Shown piece by piece: positions 1-11,365 of a stretch of DNA of 64,000 nt. The stretch is from NCBI GenBank assembly GCA_021186555.1, contig JAJKFL010000006.1, positions 7,088,215-7,152,214 on the forward strand, read 5' to 3'. A program made the translations under genes and the position numbers. The notes below the pieces were generated by a model. That model was not told the DNA's origin and did not search any database. It was given only the letters and a program-made list of their open reading frames with translations. Position 1 is the stretch's first letter, and every line of letters begins with the position of its first letter. This DNA is from Reticulitermes speratus (lineage: Eukaryota > Arthropoda > Insecta > Blattodea > Rhinotermitidae).

Positions 1-105
1 ACTCCATCATCACAGGCAGCCAGCAAGTGCTGGACAGTGCATGATGGGCAGGCAAGGCTTACCGTGCAGCAACAACAGAACCCAATGCTGAATGCTCAGC
101 TCACG
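1..105 (+). CDS. tai: taiman exon (5' partial, runs in from before the window)
   Basis: This is coding sequence of a p160/SRC-type nuclear-receptor coactivator, the nuclear partner of the ecdysone receptor and of the juvenile-hormone receptor Met. Frame 1 is open from base 1 and ends with a Gln run followed by NPMLNAQLT, a phrase I associate with insect Taiman. The exon ends in phase 0 at a strong donor (ACG|gtaagt, donor at 106). The bHLH and PAS domains of the family are N-terminal and lie outside the window. The first 20 codons look less typical, so the true exon start may lie inside the window or the frame may shift there. Family assignment rests on this exon together with the downstream ones. 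Confidence 0.6.
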
Positions 106-901
106 GTAAGTACCATCAAGCATGCTTGGTTTGTCCAGTTGTTTTCGTGCAGGTGACAAGCTCACAGCCAGTGTAGGTTTCTTACAGAGCAGTGTAAAAA
201 GTATTCAGTTACCTTATGTAACACGTGCCACTTTGCGTTGAAAGTGGAGTTATGTAGCTTCTATAAAACAGTGGTATTCAACCTGGGGTACGTGTACCCC
301 TGGGGTACACAAAAACATCTTAGGGGGTACGTAAAATTAAAAAAATATATAAAAATATTATTTCATGATAAACACTGAATCATCGGGGCCAGATTTAGGG
401 CTAGCCACAAGAAACCCGGACGTAAGGACATGCGATTTGGAGCGCCATTCTCTCTCTTTTTTGTGATTCTTATCTGGGCGGCTAGTTTCATTTTATTCCA
501 CATAGTGCATATAATTTTGCTTTGCTAAAATACCTTCATTCCTTTATTAATTTTTATATGATAGGCAATAATATATTTGTTATTTAATAGCTTGATTCTC
601 CTTTTTCTCATGTAAAACTTATTATTTAATACATTATTCTGGATGTAATTTATTTAACTTATTTTAGAGTAGATTATAGACTATGTATAACTTGAATTAT
701 GCACCAACAACTTTGGGGGTACAAAGTTGAAGAGAAATTATATGTGGGGGTACGCGAACAAAAAAGGTTGAATACCACTGCTCTAAAACAACAGAAAATG
801 CTGTATTGTAATCAAAAATTGAAATATGATGCTGAGCGTGTTTGATGTAGGATTCAACAACAAGAACTTTACTAATGTTAAGTGGCTTTCACTGTTTGCA
901 G
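106..901 (+). other. taiman intron 1
   Basis: The intron is bounded by gtaagt at 106 and a ttgcag acceptor ending at 901. Two thirds of it is the hAT-type MITE at 269-780. The rest is AT-rich sequence with no further feature that I can support. Confidence 0.65.
269..780. mobile_element. non-autonomous hAT-type element (MITE)
   Basis: The element is 512 bp long with perfect 16-bp terminal inverted repeats, CAGTGGTATTCAACCT at the left and its reverse complement at the right. It is flanked by 8-bp direct repeats, ctataaaa (261-268) and ctctaaaa (781-788), which match at 7 of 8 positions. An 8-bp duplication and a CAGNGG terminus are hallmarks of the hAT superfamily. Inside, a gggggtac motif recurs near both ends. 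There is no transposase reading frame, so it would need an enzyme in trans. Confidence 0.88.
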
Positions 902-1187
902 GGCAGCTATGGTAGTGGCGGTGGTGGTGGTAGTGGCGGTGGCGGAGGACGGCAGTTTACAGCACAGCGTGGACAGCAGGCTCAGTCACAGCAGCAGTTG
1001 CCATCCGTGCGGTCACTGCCGAGTCCCGGAGCTCCTGGAGGTCCCCGTCAATCCTCCTATCCTCCAGAGTCATTCCCCCCACCTGCCTCACCGACTGCGG
1101 GTAACTACCAGGCTTCAGGCCAGTTCCCTCAACAACTACGCCTTCAGCGAACCATTAGTGCACCCTCTGCCACAACACAACTGCCAG
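902..1187 (+). CDS. tai: taiman exon: Gly run, Gln-rich and Pro/Ser-rich segment
   Basis: The exon is entered in phase 0 (ttgcag|GGC) and left in phase 1 (CCAG|gtaaca). It encodes a Gly/Ser run (GSYGSGGGGGSGGGGG), a Gln-rich stretch, a Pro/Ser-rich stretch and then LRLQRTISAPSATTQLPG, which resembles a conserved block of insect Taiman. The low-complexity composition is typical of the activation half of p160 coactivators. The open frame begins upstream at an ATG at 875, but that ATG lies in the intron and is not a start codon of the gene. The phase joins exactly to the next exon to read LPG-GVNSPRPYG. Confidence 0.8.
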
Positions 1188-2076
1188 GTAACAGCTGTAA
1201 CCATGCGTTTTCATTCCAAATGAACGGTATGGGGACAATAATATTTTATACCACTTGTTTTAGGTAGTAACTCTGCTGTTAATTGTGATGATAGATGTCT
1301 TTGCCACATGGCACAGGCTTGAGCAGTCAGTCAGTCCAAGTGCCTTCAGAAGCAGAAACTGTAGATTAAATAAATTCAGCAATGTGAGATTTGAGGTTCT
1401 CATGGCATTTACTGTGACAACTGCTTGTTATCTGGGATGGAACAGTGTGTAGTCTGGCAGAAGCATGCTGGCATTTTGCTGTAACCTGTTTCCTCCATTT
1501 ACTATCCAGGCAGTGGAGGCAGCAGTGCCTCTGAAATGTCTGTATGCTTCTACCAGTCTGCACTGCTTCACATTCCAGAAGGCAGCTGTCTTCAAATGTA
1601 GCATTTATCCAAGAAACTTACCAGGTGATGATAGTGTGAAAGTTTGTGAGCAGTTCATTCATGTGTGACTTGTTGTTTGATTAGGTTTGCGAGTAGTTGA
1701 TTTATTATGACACACTTGTCTTGGGTAATTTCAATATGTGTTACATATTTTATAAATGTGATGTTTTGCGAGTTTGCTCTTTAACCCCCTTCAGTTGATC
1801 AGTCATATTTACTCTCTGATCTGGTGGTTCCCATTTCAGTCCTGTCTGCTGTTTGTAATATATCAGGATAATGACAGTCACCTGCAGTGTGAACTTCCAG
1901 ATTACTGTTGATGTTAAATATATCTTGGATAATGAACAATGTCCAGCACAATATCATATCTCGTAAGATGATTGTCTACTGATCCAATATAAAATGTCTG
2001 TAAAGAATACAGTCTGAAATGTCAGTAAAGGATACAGTCTCTTGGGATTTGAGGCTGTGTAGTCTGTTAAGAGGTA

Positions 2077-2360
2077 GAGGTAAAGTTCTCCCTAGAACAG
2101 GCCACGAAGGCCCAGAGGGGGAGTAGAGGTATAGCTCTACTCTTTCTTTAACCTCGGCACTAGATGGGGGTGGGTGGTCAACTCCACGCCCCGGCCGCTT
2201 TACCCCCGGGGAAAGAGACCCGGTACCCATTGTATAGGAGGCTGGGTGGGCCCCAGGGCCGGTCTGGACTGCTGCGAAAAATCTCGTCCCCACCGGGATT
2301 AGATCCCCAGACCTTCCAGCCCATAGCGAGTCGCTATACTGACTGAGCTATCCCGGCCCA
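2077..2360 (-). mobile_element. tRNA-derived SINE with target-site duplication
   Basis: On the minus strand, starting at 2360, the sequence opens with a tRNA-like head. It has a box A-like part (GATAGCTCAGT...) and a box B-like part (GGGGATCTAATCCC), followed by a GC-rich body and a tail with CTTTACCTC. Imperfect direct repeats flank it: tagtctgttaagaggta at 2060-2076 and tagtctgttagaggta at 2361-2376, differing by one base. This is the signature of LINE-assisted retrotransposition. The TTTACC tail resembles termite and cockroach SINE families such as Talua, but naming the family from memory is uncertain. Confidence 0.8.
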
Positions 2361-3460
2361 TAGTCTGTTAGAGGTACAGCCTTAAACTTCAGGGTAGACT
2401 GAAGATGGAAGCAGCATGTTCGTGCAAAACGTCAGTTTGTGCCAGTGCGCATTGTGTCACGTCTGAGCGTATGGTATTCTTCATAGTTGCTGCAATGAGT
2501 ACCCCAGATCTCACATAAAATATCAGTCTTGTGGCTCCATACAGTGTGGGCCATTAGCTTGTCAGCTTTGTGCGTTACCTTGTTGACATCACTAGTCTTT
2601 CTCAGTTTTTCTGTTTGCAGGTAATGTGTGAAGACTGCAATATATTTTCAAGAGAAACTTTGATTTGTTAATCACATAAAGAGAAGTTGAATTAAAGCCA
2701 TTAATTACTACAGGTGTAGCTGTTGTTATAACCAACACATGTTTAAGAAGTGTTGAAATTGTTGTGCGTTTGTTTCCTTCGCTGCTTAGCATAAATTGCA
2801 AGTGACATTGATTTTGTCATCTTGTATAAAGGCCATGATTCATGTCTTTGGTTAATAACTGTGTTGAAGTACATGTCAATTCATACAGTCACACAAAGCA
2901 CCAAATTCCAGACATCTCTTTTCTTTTTTTAAAGTGTGTAGTGAGAATGAAGTATAAAACTGCACTGTTCTTCTCTGAACATCCTTATGTCCTTTTGTTA
3001 GAATTTACTAAAACATCTACTGAATTTTTCTATCTGTCATACATAGACGGCAGGCCATCTCTTTAGAAGCTATTGTAGAACAGCTTAAATGAATTTGGAA
3101 GAAACAGCACACCTTTATTTTTCAATATAAAGCCAGGAAGATTACATTTGTAGTATGTTGTCTTGTAACTGTAAGCAGACACTTTCACAGTCACATTACT
3201 TACCTGATAAGTAGCTGTTAATTTATGTACCCATTCATATTCAGTTGGCAACCCTAACATGGTCAGCGAAACCTTTCTTTGAACAGGAAATACTCAGCAG
3301 GACCTTTTTATAGTTATGGTCTTCTGGCATGTGATGCTGTGTATTGTGATGGAGAGGTGCCAACACTGCCTCAGTCTACTAACATAAAGTCAGAGGCAGC
3401 AGGCAAGCGTGGGGGCCTGTGGGTGTGTTATTGATGGAGATAGGCCTTATTTTGTGACTT

Positions 3461-4699
3461 GATGAAGATATAAACAGACAGGTAGTTAAGTTCGGAAAGG
3501 TTGGATGTGTGTCAATTAAGTGTGAACAGCACCGATGAAGATATAAACAGACAGGTAGTTAAGTTCGGATAGGTTGGATGTGTGTCAATTAAGTGTGAAC
3601 AGCACCGATGAAGATATAAACAGACAGGTAGTTAAGTTCGGATAGGTTGGATGTGTGTCAATTAAGTGTGAACAGCACCGATGAAGATATAAACAGACAG
3701 GTAGTTAAGTTCGGATAGGTTGGATGTGTGTCAATTAAGTGTGAACAGCACCGATGAAGATATAAACAGACAGGTAGTTAAGTTCGGATAGGTTGGATGT
3801 GTGTCAATTAAGTGTGAACAGCACCGATGAAGATATAAACAGACAGGTAGTTAAGTTCGGATAGGTTGGATGTGTGTCAATTAAGTGTGAACAGCACCGA
3901 TGAAGATATAAACAGACAGGTAGTTAAGTTCGGATAGGTTGGATGTGTGTCAATTAAGTGTGAACAGCACCGATGAAGATATAAACAGACAGGTAGTTAA
4001 GTTCGGATAGGTTGGATGTGTGTCAGTTAAGTGTGAACAGCACCGATGAAGATATAAACAGACAGGTAGTTAAGTTCGGATAGGTTGGATGTGTGTCAAT
4101 TAAGTGTGAACAGCACCGATGAAGATATAAACAGACAGGTAGTTAAGTTCGGATAGGTTGGATGTGTGTCAATTAAGTGTGAACAGCACCGATGAAGATA
4201 TAAACAGACAGGTAGTTAAGTTCGGATAGGTTGGATGTGTGTCAATTAAGTGTGAACAGCACCGATGAAGATATAAACAGACAGGTAGTTAAGTTCGGAT
4301 AGGTTGGATGTGTGTCAGTTAAGTGTGAACAGCACCGATGAAGATATAAACAGACAGGTAGTTAAGTTCGGATAGGTTGGATGTGTGTCAATTAAGTGTG
4401 AACAGCACCGATGAAGATATAAACAGACAGGTAGTTAAGTTCGGATAGGTTGGATGTGTGTCAGTTAAGTGTGAACAGCACCGATGAAGATATAAACAGA
4501 CAGGTAGTTAAGTTCGGATAGGTTGGATGTGTGTCAATTAAGTGTGAACAGCACCGATGAAGATATAAACAGACAGGTAGTTAAGTTCGGATAGGTTGGA
4601 TGTGTGTCAATTAAGTGTGAACAGCACCGATGAAGATATAAACAGACAGGTAGTTAAGTTCGGATAGGTCGGATATGTGTCAATTAAGTGAACAGCACC
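3461..4699 (+). repeat. 73-bp tandem repeat, 17 copies
   Basis: Copies begin with gatgaagatataaacagac at 3461, 3534, 3607 and so on every 73 bp to 4629. Copies are nearly identical. The first has ttcggaaagg instead of ttcggatagg, and a gtcagttaag variant replaces gtcaattaag at about 4023, 4315 and 4461. The last copy is degenerate and about 71 bp. The array lies within taiman intron 2. The unit has no coding potential that continues across copies. Confidence 0.95.
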
Positions 4700-7400
4700 G
4701 GGAAAGTGTAAGCGGATAAGCGTTAACCAGGGAAGAGAAAATGTAGGACAGCCCACTTTAATTGGAAGAAATGAAGGATGTTTTTCAAAGGGAGATTGTT
4801 GAGGTTGTATTTCAAGACTAAGAGCTTCATCACATGTCTAGGAATATTTTCAGAAGTTATGTAGCCTCTTTAGAAGCACTGAAGACTCTGCTACAAAATG
4901 AAGTGAGTTGAACTGCAGGGGAAGAACATACTCCAAATTCCTGGCAGATGTGGGCTTCATGTGCAGTAAAGCTCCATGACAGCTGCTGTGCTGAAAAAGA
5001 CAATAACCTCTTTATATGGAAATGTATACCCACCTAGTGTGAACATCCTCTGAAAATTAGTTCAGGAAATGTAGTATATATTTTTAAAGGTCACACCTAT
5101 AATGATACAGGCGCAGCAAGAAACCGTATTATAGATGTGTGTTCCGTTATGGTCTCAGCAGCATAAACATTAAGAATAAAATAAAACTGTACCTAAATTT
5201 GCACTTCGGATATAGCAGTGTGATTACACAAAATTGTAATATTTAGTGTATGTAATTATAATGAACAAAATTGTTGTTATATTTAGGAACAGCTGCAGTG
5301 GCTGTTCGAGTACATATGGCATTGTGTTGGTTTTGCAAGATGGTGTGTTACACTTTTGTGTTTTGTGATCCACTAAGGCACCATTTGGCACATGACTAAG
5401 AATGTTTAGGCACTGCTTAATGTAAGCAGTTAACTGTAAATTTGATCACAGTGTTTGTTGTCCTCTAGTTCGGAGCACACTTTGCACTGTGTATGTTTGG
5501 CCCCTGGCAATAAAACTTGTGGCTTGCAATTTGAGCTTAGGAATGAAGAAATGTATAATTTTAGATAGAATCCATTCTGGACTAAATACAGATGTAGCCG
5601 TTTGGTGCAAAACAAATAGAATCGAACCCGCATTTACTTGGTCCTTGATTTAAGGTATTCCTTCAATTAGTATTTGATTTTATTGATCCCAAGTCAGTAA
5701 TTGCATTCTTGTTTGCAGTCTTAAGCTCCCTCTTTTTCTAGTTTGACATTGTTACTTAAGTGGTTATTCGACTGTAGCGCTGTGAAGAGCAGCGTTTGCC
5801 ACAATTGCTGGAGAACTGTGGGTATTGCTGTAACAAGAACAGATATTTGATGAGCACTTTAGACATCTTTGTAATATCTGGTTGAAGGATACAAAATTGT
5901 GAAAGCCAGCTGATTTCTTGCCTTCCTGATAAATATTTTACATATTTGCTAAAGCAGTAGATTTCATGTTCACATAGTTTGCGTACTTTGATTTGTTGTA
6001 TTTCTATAGAAATTTGTTGAAGTCTGTTTTTGAACTCCTGAGATATTAATGTTCTTTTGTTCAGTGTTAACTCTCAGCATACTGCCTTTTAAGTGCCAGG
6101 TTTCTGCTGTGGCCAGAACACTACTCAAGTTAAATGCTCATTGTGGGGCAGTATTTTCTTATTCAGATGAACAGGATGTACATTTATTGGCAGAGCATTG
6201 TCCCATTTGTTTGCTAAAGGTTAATGAACTTGGAGTAATCATGCCTTTCAGGTAATCACAGCTTTCAGGTTGAAGTGCAAAGCGTATTCAGTTACAAACA
6301 TGATTAACATTTCTATTTCTGCAAATTCTGATGTGGTATATCATTGACTTTTGGTGTACTGTCTATGTAATTTATATTTCAGTGGTCTGTTAAAAATCAG
6401 GCTTCAAATTAACCTGACATAAGGAGGAATGTATTGAACCATGCAGATCAGTCAAAGTGTTGTGTAGTCTTCTCTTTCACATACTCACAGGGTGTGGCTT
6501 ATGAACTGTTGCTGCAGTAACAGTAATTTTATGTGAAGGAAGTTTCTGGAAGTAAATGTCTGAAAGGCAACATTTCTGTCTGCACAGTAATAAAGGACAT
6601 TGAGAATTGTTGCATGCACACTACAAACTGAATTTTTGTAACGCAGGTACGGCAATTTCTGTAGGTAGTGACATTTTGGTGTTTACTGCACGCAACAAGG
6701 CCGATAGTGGTTATTACGGCAGGTGTGTATCCAAGTGACACTACAGACAAAAACTAGTTTTGCTGGTCTTCCTTGTGAGATTTTGCACCATGTAGTGTTT
6801 GAATGTTCAGTGTTTTGGAGGAACATTGGAACATACAACCAGTGCAAGGTGCAGAAACCTAGAGGCAGTTGAGCAGTTGATTAATAATATCTGTGAAAAT
6901 GTTAAAACAGATGTTGAAAACTAATTTTGATTGTTAGACAAAGCACTATTCATGTGACTCAATTTCCAGAGTTCTAGTGTCTAGGGCTCTGCTGCTGTTG
7001 TGTTACAGTTAGGGCTGTTTACCTTCCAGACATTGTCTACTGTCGAGTGTTCCAACAATCGCAAACAAGATCACAGCGTTTCAGAAATTGGGTCTGTTTC
7101 TGTTCCTAGGTGGAAAAGTAGGGGAGGAACATCCTCAGAGATTGAGCATAGCCCCTTCTAATGGGCCCCATCAAGTAGGGATCACCCCACATTTTTAGCT
7201 GAGCGAGTAAACAGATAGTTCCTGAAATTGTGGGTTTTGGAACACTGGACAGTGTCCAGAAGCTAGGTTATGCTTAGATTGAATGGTTTAGCCTTTAACA
7301 TCTTCACACTGAAACAGTGAATAGATAAACCACCACTTCTGGAACTTTTGACTTTGAAGACAGTTGAGAAGGAAGTAAAGCATGAAGCCCCTTCTGTCTA

Positions 7401-7419
7401 TCTCTCTCTCTCTCTCTCT
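7401..7419 (+). repeat. TC dinucleotide microsatellite
   Basis: A run of about nine TC units lies in taiman intron 2, about 480 bp before the next exon. Confidence 0.9.
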
Positions 7420-7793
7420 TTCTATGTACGTTTGCTGTGCCACTGAGACTAGTGTTTTGAGGTTTGCAGTAATGTAGTATCCATTAGAATTTACTCTTGT
7501 AGTTTGGTGCTGTTGAGAGTGATCTGATTACTTTTTAAGTTTTATTTTTAATTAATTGACCCAGTAAGTGAAGGTTAATTTGAGCTCTGCTGCACGACCC
7601 CTGGCACTTGTTTTGAGTGTTATACAACATCCCCAGTAGAATATAAAATATACCAATAGCAGTGCTGCCCACCCTATTGACCTACCCCTCAACACATAAA
7701 GCAATTTTCATTTTAGTTTCTCCCCACCAATTCCCCCCTCACACACACACATACCCAAATCTGTGCATGCCGTCTGTTGTTTATTTTATCAAG

Positions 7794-7883
7794 ATTCATT
7801 TCCCCCAACACTGGACGATGGAAAGGAAACTTCAGCGATCGTGTCGGAACTCACTGACACGTTTCACCCCATCCCTGTTACAG
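7794..7883 (+). other. tai: possible alternative 5' extension of the next taiman exon (30 codons)
   Basis: The reading frame of the downstream exon stays open upstream to an alternative acceptor (ttttatcaag|at at 7793/7794). That acceptor keeps phase 1 with the preceding exon. Using it would add exactly 90 bases (30 codons, beginning DSFPPTLDDGKE). Both this acceptor and the one at 7883 have good pyrimidine tracts. I recall that cockroach Taiman has isoforms differing by C-terminal insertions or deletions; whether this is one of them is inference. Confidence 0.4.
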
Positions 7884-8153
7884 GTGGAGTAAACTCCCCG
7901 CGGCCTTATGGACTGAAACAGGACCCCCAACATCTCCTTTCCCCTGGCCACCCCATGTCACCACACCCATTTCATCCCCAAGAACTGCACCCCCTTCAAA
8001 CCCATCATCATACTCAGCATCATCCCGCAATGTACCATGCACCGCCACCTGACCCCTCCCAGTTTTGTTTCAATCAGGGTGATTTACATATATACGGGGC
8101 GAACGACCGTGGCCGTCCCCAAGCCCACACACCAACCAATCACCAGCCAGGTG
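7884..8153 (+). CDS. tai: taiman exon: His/Pro-rich segment
   Basis: The exon is entered in phase 1 (gttacag|GT) and left in phase 1, with a strong donor gtaagt at 8154. An alternative donor three bases upstream would drop one Gly. It encodes GVNSPRPYGLKQDPQ, then a His/Pro-rich stretch (HPFHPQELHPLQTHHHTQHH) and NQGDLHIYG. The join with the previous exon gives TTQLPG-GVNSPRPYG, which resembles conserved insect Taiman sequence. The region belongs to the disordered C-terminal half; no catalytic domain is expected. Confidence 0.8.
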
Positions 8154-9658
8154 GTAAGTCAGGTGACCTCTTCCTCATGTGACCTCACTCTCCACCAGCT
8201 CTGGCTTTCCCTCTTTGTCTGGCCTCATCTTGGTTGCATCAAGCATGTTGCTTGCGCCCACATTTGCTCATCGGCTAGCACTGCCCACTTCCCATCCTGG
8301 GCACTTTGCCACCACATGTGATTAACAAGCTGCGTATGCCTATATGTTGCGTTTGTCTGGAAACACAACCTCTGAACCACCTTGTGTTGTGTGTTTATCA
8401 TGTGTTTTATGTTCTTTTTGTGCTTTCTGTGTTTTGTCTCTTGGACAGGTGCTTTCTTTCCTCAAAACTCTTCATCCTCCTATTATTTATTAGGCTGTCT
8501 TGCACCATACTGGTAATATACATATAAACAGACCTGGATGATTGTCAACCACAGATTGGTTGCAGGTTGTGGGGGTGGGGTGACGACATAAGCAAGTAAT
8601 CTGAAATTCTTGTGTAGTTGTGTAGACACTCTGTCTCCTTTTCACACACGTACATGTAGTGCATTTCATACTGTACTGAGTTTTGGTTACCACCTTCTGA
8701 AGGGCTCCGATATGTTCAGAATAATCGTGTCCAGTGACATATTGCAGGCAGTGCATTAATATAGTAATCTCAATACATTAATATTTTAATATTGGCATAT
8801 CATTCCGTTGCCTTTGTACTACTAAATGTAATTTTAATATCCTGCTAATCACGTATTATATTTACCTAAACATAAGGCAACTTTAAATAGAATATTTTCA
8901 TTGTAAACACCTGCATTTTAGGCACTGTTGTGTGAATTTTAGTAACGTACCATACAAATCTTCATGAAGTAATTATCTATTCCCACTTGGAAATGCTGTA
9001 ATATTTTCAGAGTAGTTTTGTTTGGAATGAACACTTGTTTTCTCCAACATATTTTTAATACAAATCTACCATTTGTATACTTTGTGGCAGCAACAGAACC
9101 ATTCTGTGGGTTAGGTGGCACAAAATTCTAGCTGTATGTCAATGAGTGCTTTATGAATACTGTGTATGTAATACTTTTAACTGAGAATATGCTTTACGTT
9201 CAAGTCTGCCTTATGTTTGGGTAAAAACTGTATATTTGTGTTGGGGTTTGCTTGTGTATAGAAGAAAAGTCTGCACCTGACTGACAGTTACAGTGCAAAT
9301 GAATGGGTATAACTTTTGATCCATTGGATAATTCCTCATTAAATGTATTACGGAGGTTATGACCACTGGTCCTCGATGCTGCGTACATGATGCAGCCAGT
9401 GGCTTCACACATTTTACAGATAGGCAGACCTTGAAGCATGCACAGAACATGACCTGTACTACATGCAGAATCCCATTGTTTTTATACACTGTCCTTATTT
9501 TAACTGACAACTGTTGTTTGTCACTTCATCCCACTACTGTGCCATGCGTGTGGGCTAACGTTAATACGATAAACCACGCTGACAGAAAGTGGCAACCGAT
9601 TGTGGTCAGACAAAACATTGGGACTGTATTTTGGCTTTACAGATACACTATAAAAGAG

Positions 9659-9687
9659 CAAATAATAATAATAATAATAATAATAAT
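9659..9687 (+). repeat. AAT trinucleotide microsatellite
   Basis: About ten AAT units are followed by an interrupted ATT-rich segment to about 9708. The apparent poly-Asn and poly-Ile frames over it are artefacts. Confidence 0.92.
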
Positions 9688-10361
9688 TCTCATTATTGTT
9701 ATTATTGTGCTGGCACAACAGCCTTAAGGCCAATTACAGAGACATTAATAAATTGTAAACCTGTTGCTAGGATACTGAGTGTGTGTTGTGTAAGAAAGTG
9801 TGACACATTTAGCTACTCAAATTTATCAGTTTACATCATCAGTTTTATGCTGTAACATTCACAAAATATGAACCTGGAGGCCGTAACAGAGCAGACACAC
9901 CAGAACTATTCTGTGTGTACAATTTCCAAGTTGTGTCAGCATTACTAAAATAGCAGTCACGTAGACTTGAGAGATGGGATGGCATGTAGCGTTCAGTATA
10001 GGGTTCAGAATTTTGTGTGTAGGGACACCGCTGAAGGAGATATGAAAAGATTTGTTTGTATAATAAAGGTTATGCGATAGACATAACAGAGTTGATCCCT
10101 GCCCTCCCAAAGAGACATACAGTATTGCCCTTTTCCTGTCTTCTGCTTTTAAATAAGGCAGTTTATGGCTAAGCATATGTGATGTGACACTGTTGTAAGG
10201 TACCTATATGGCTAGAGTTTGTGTAAAAAGATGTAGCATCTGAACTCAAGAAACGAGGTTCTGTATCAGTCATGCTTTGTATCGTTGCATCAGTGGTCAG
10301 TGTAAGTGTGCAGTCCGTTTAGTGAAGTGTTTTATGTGTTGAATATTAATACCATCACCTT

Positions 10362-10520
10362 TGAGTTAAGATGTGGTTGTTAGCCCTATGAAAGCAGGAG
10401 GTTTAAAATCCGTTGTTGTTGGATGATAAACCATTCATCCCCTGAATTAAAATATGGCTGTTGACCCCATGGTACCAGGAATTAAGATTTTTATTCCTGT
10501 ATGATAAATGTTCATTTCCC
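10362..10520 (+). repeat. degenerate tandem duplication of about 80 bp
   Basis: The segment at about 10362-10441 (gagttaagatgtggttgttagccc ... ggatgataaaccattcatccc) is followed by a diverged copy at about 10442-10520 (gaattaaaatatggctgttgacccc ... gtatgataaatgttcatttccc). Identity by eye is roughly two thirds with small gaps, indicating an old local duplication. Confidence 0.55.
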
Positions 10521-10979
10521 ATGTACAGTTTTCGTGTTTCGTGTTGTGATCACGGCACTTCCTAACACTTTCTTCCTCCACTGTTGGCATGCACATTTCA
10601 CAAAGAACAAAGGCCTGCAAGCAGCAGCAGTGCACACACACAGACACACGCACACATACACATGTTGCACCCACTTGGCTTACTGTGGCTTTCACAGCAC
10701 AACCACAGACAGACACTACATGTCAGACACTTGAATGTGCTTTTTTTGGTAACACTGATATTTGTGCTTTGTGTATGGACCACAGGATGGTTGGTACGTG
10801 GGTTGGATTGTCAGTTTAGAAGTATGTCTTGTATATAAATAGTGTGACAGTAGTTTAGACTACCAACATACAGCAAATAATCTTAACCGTGTGGGAAATT
10901 AAATGTTTTTGTGGGTAAATGTTGATGTATCTGTTTACTATTCTAAAGGGTACATTTGTGAAGAAACTTGTTTTTATTT

Positions 10980-11015
10980 ATGTGTGTGTGTGTGTGTGTG
11001 TCTGTGTGTGTGTGT
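10980..11015 (+). repeat. TG dinucleotide microsatellite
   Basis: A TG run with one TC interruption lies in taiman intron 3. Confidence 0.93.
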
Positions 11016-11214
11016 ACATGATGGAAGTTTACTCAAAACTTTGCTAATACAGTGGACAATGTTGGAAACATTTTAAAGCAGCAGAATTTATTTATGTGTA
11101 CTCTATATGTACTTTTCTTTTTTGTGAAATCTGACATTATGAATGACCATATTACACTACAAATTGTATGCTTTTAAATTCTTGTTTGTATTTGTGTGGT
11201 GGCAGTTTGCAGTG

Positions 11215-11365
11215 CACTGTTAAGGTGGCTGTCACCTGGGGCTTTATGCTGTGTGGTCTGATAGAAATTTACCAGTCTTTCAGAGGAACCTGCTGCCTTC
11301 GGAGGGCTCCTTTGCAATATTTGTTGGAGGCAGAAGGCTCATCCAAAAACATTGGTAAATTTCTA
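11215..11365 (+). mobile_element. fragment of a dispersed insect repeat (WDV-PCSLV-type peptide relic)
   Basis: The plus-strand frame reads WGFMLCGLIEIYQSFRGTCC. This matches the recurrent conceptual peptide (roughly WDVMPCSLVEVYRRFRGTCC) that marks an abundant transposon-derived repeat in many insect genomes. The DNA contains gctttatgctgtgtggtctg and cagaggaacctgctgcc, echoing parts of the copy at 23417-23612. It is intronic and not a gene. Confidence 0.5.

Larger units (their letters stand above)
1188..7883 (+). other. taiman intron 2
   Basis: This 6.7-kb intron contains a SINE (2077-2360), the 73-bp tandem array (3461-4699), a possible fragment of the GTCTTCTGGGATGTGATG family near 3330-3360, a short TC microsatellite (7401-7419) and a CA run (7740-7751). 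The remainder, especially 4700-7390, is AT-rich single-copy-looking sequence. I see no supported gene on either strand; the short frames there lack domain signatures and codon structure. Confidence 0.6.

Noticed and set aside
875-901. ATG at 875 as a start codon
   Set aside because: It lies upstream of the splice acceptor at 900-901 in intron sequence; the frame is that of an internal exon.
2290-2360. Possible tRNA gene on the minus strand
   Set aside because: The tRNA-like boxes are followed by a SINE body and flanked by a target duplication; the cloverleaf is degenerate.
3461-4699. Regular repeats that could be taken for a CRISPR array
   Set aside because: The whole 73-bp unit is repeated without unique spacers, in an intron of a eukaryotic gene. 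It is an ordinary tandem repeat.
9659-9708. Poly-Asn and poly-Ile reading frames
   Set aside because: They are translations of an AAT microsatellite inside an intron.
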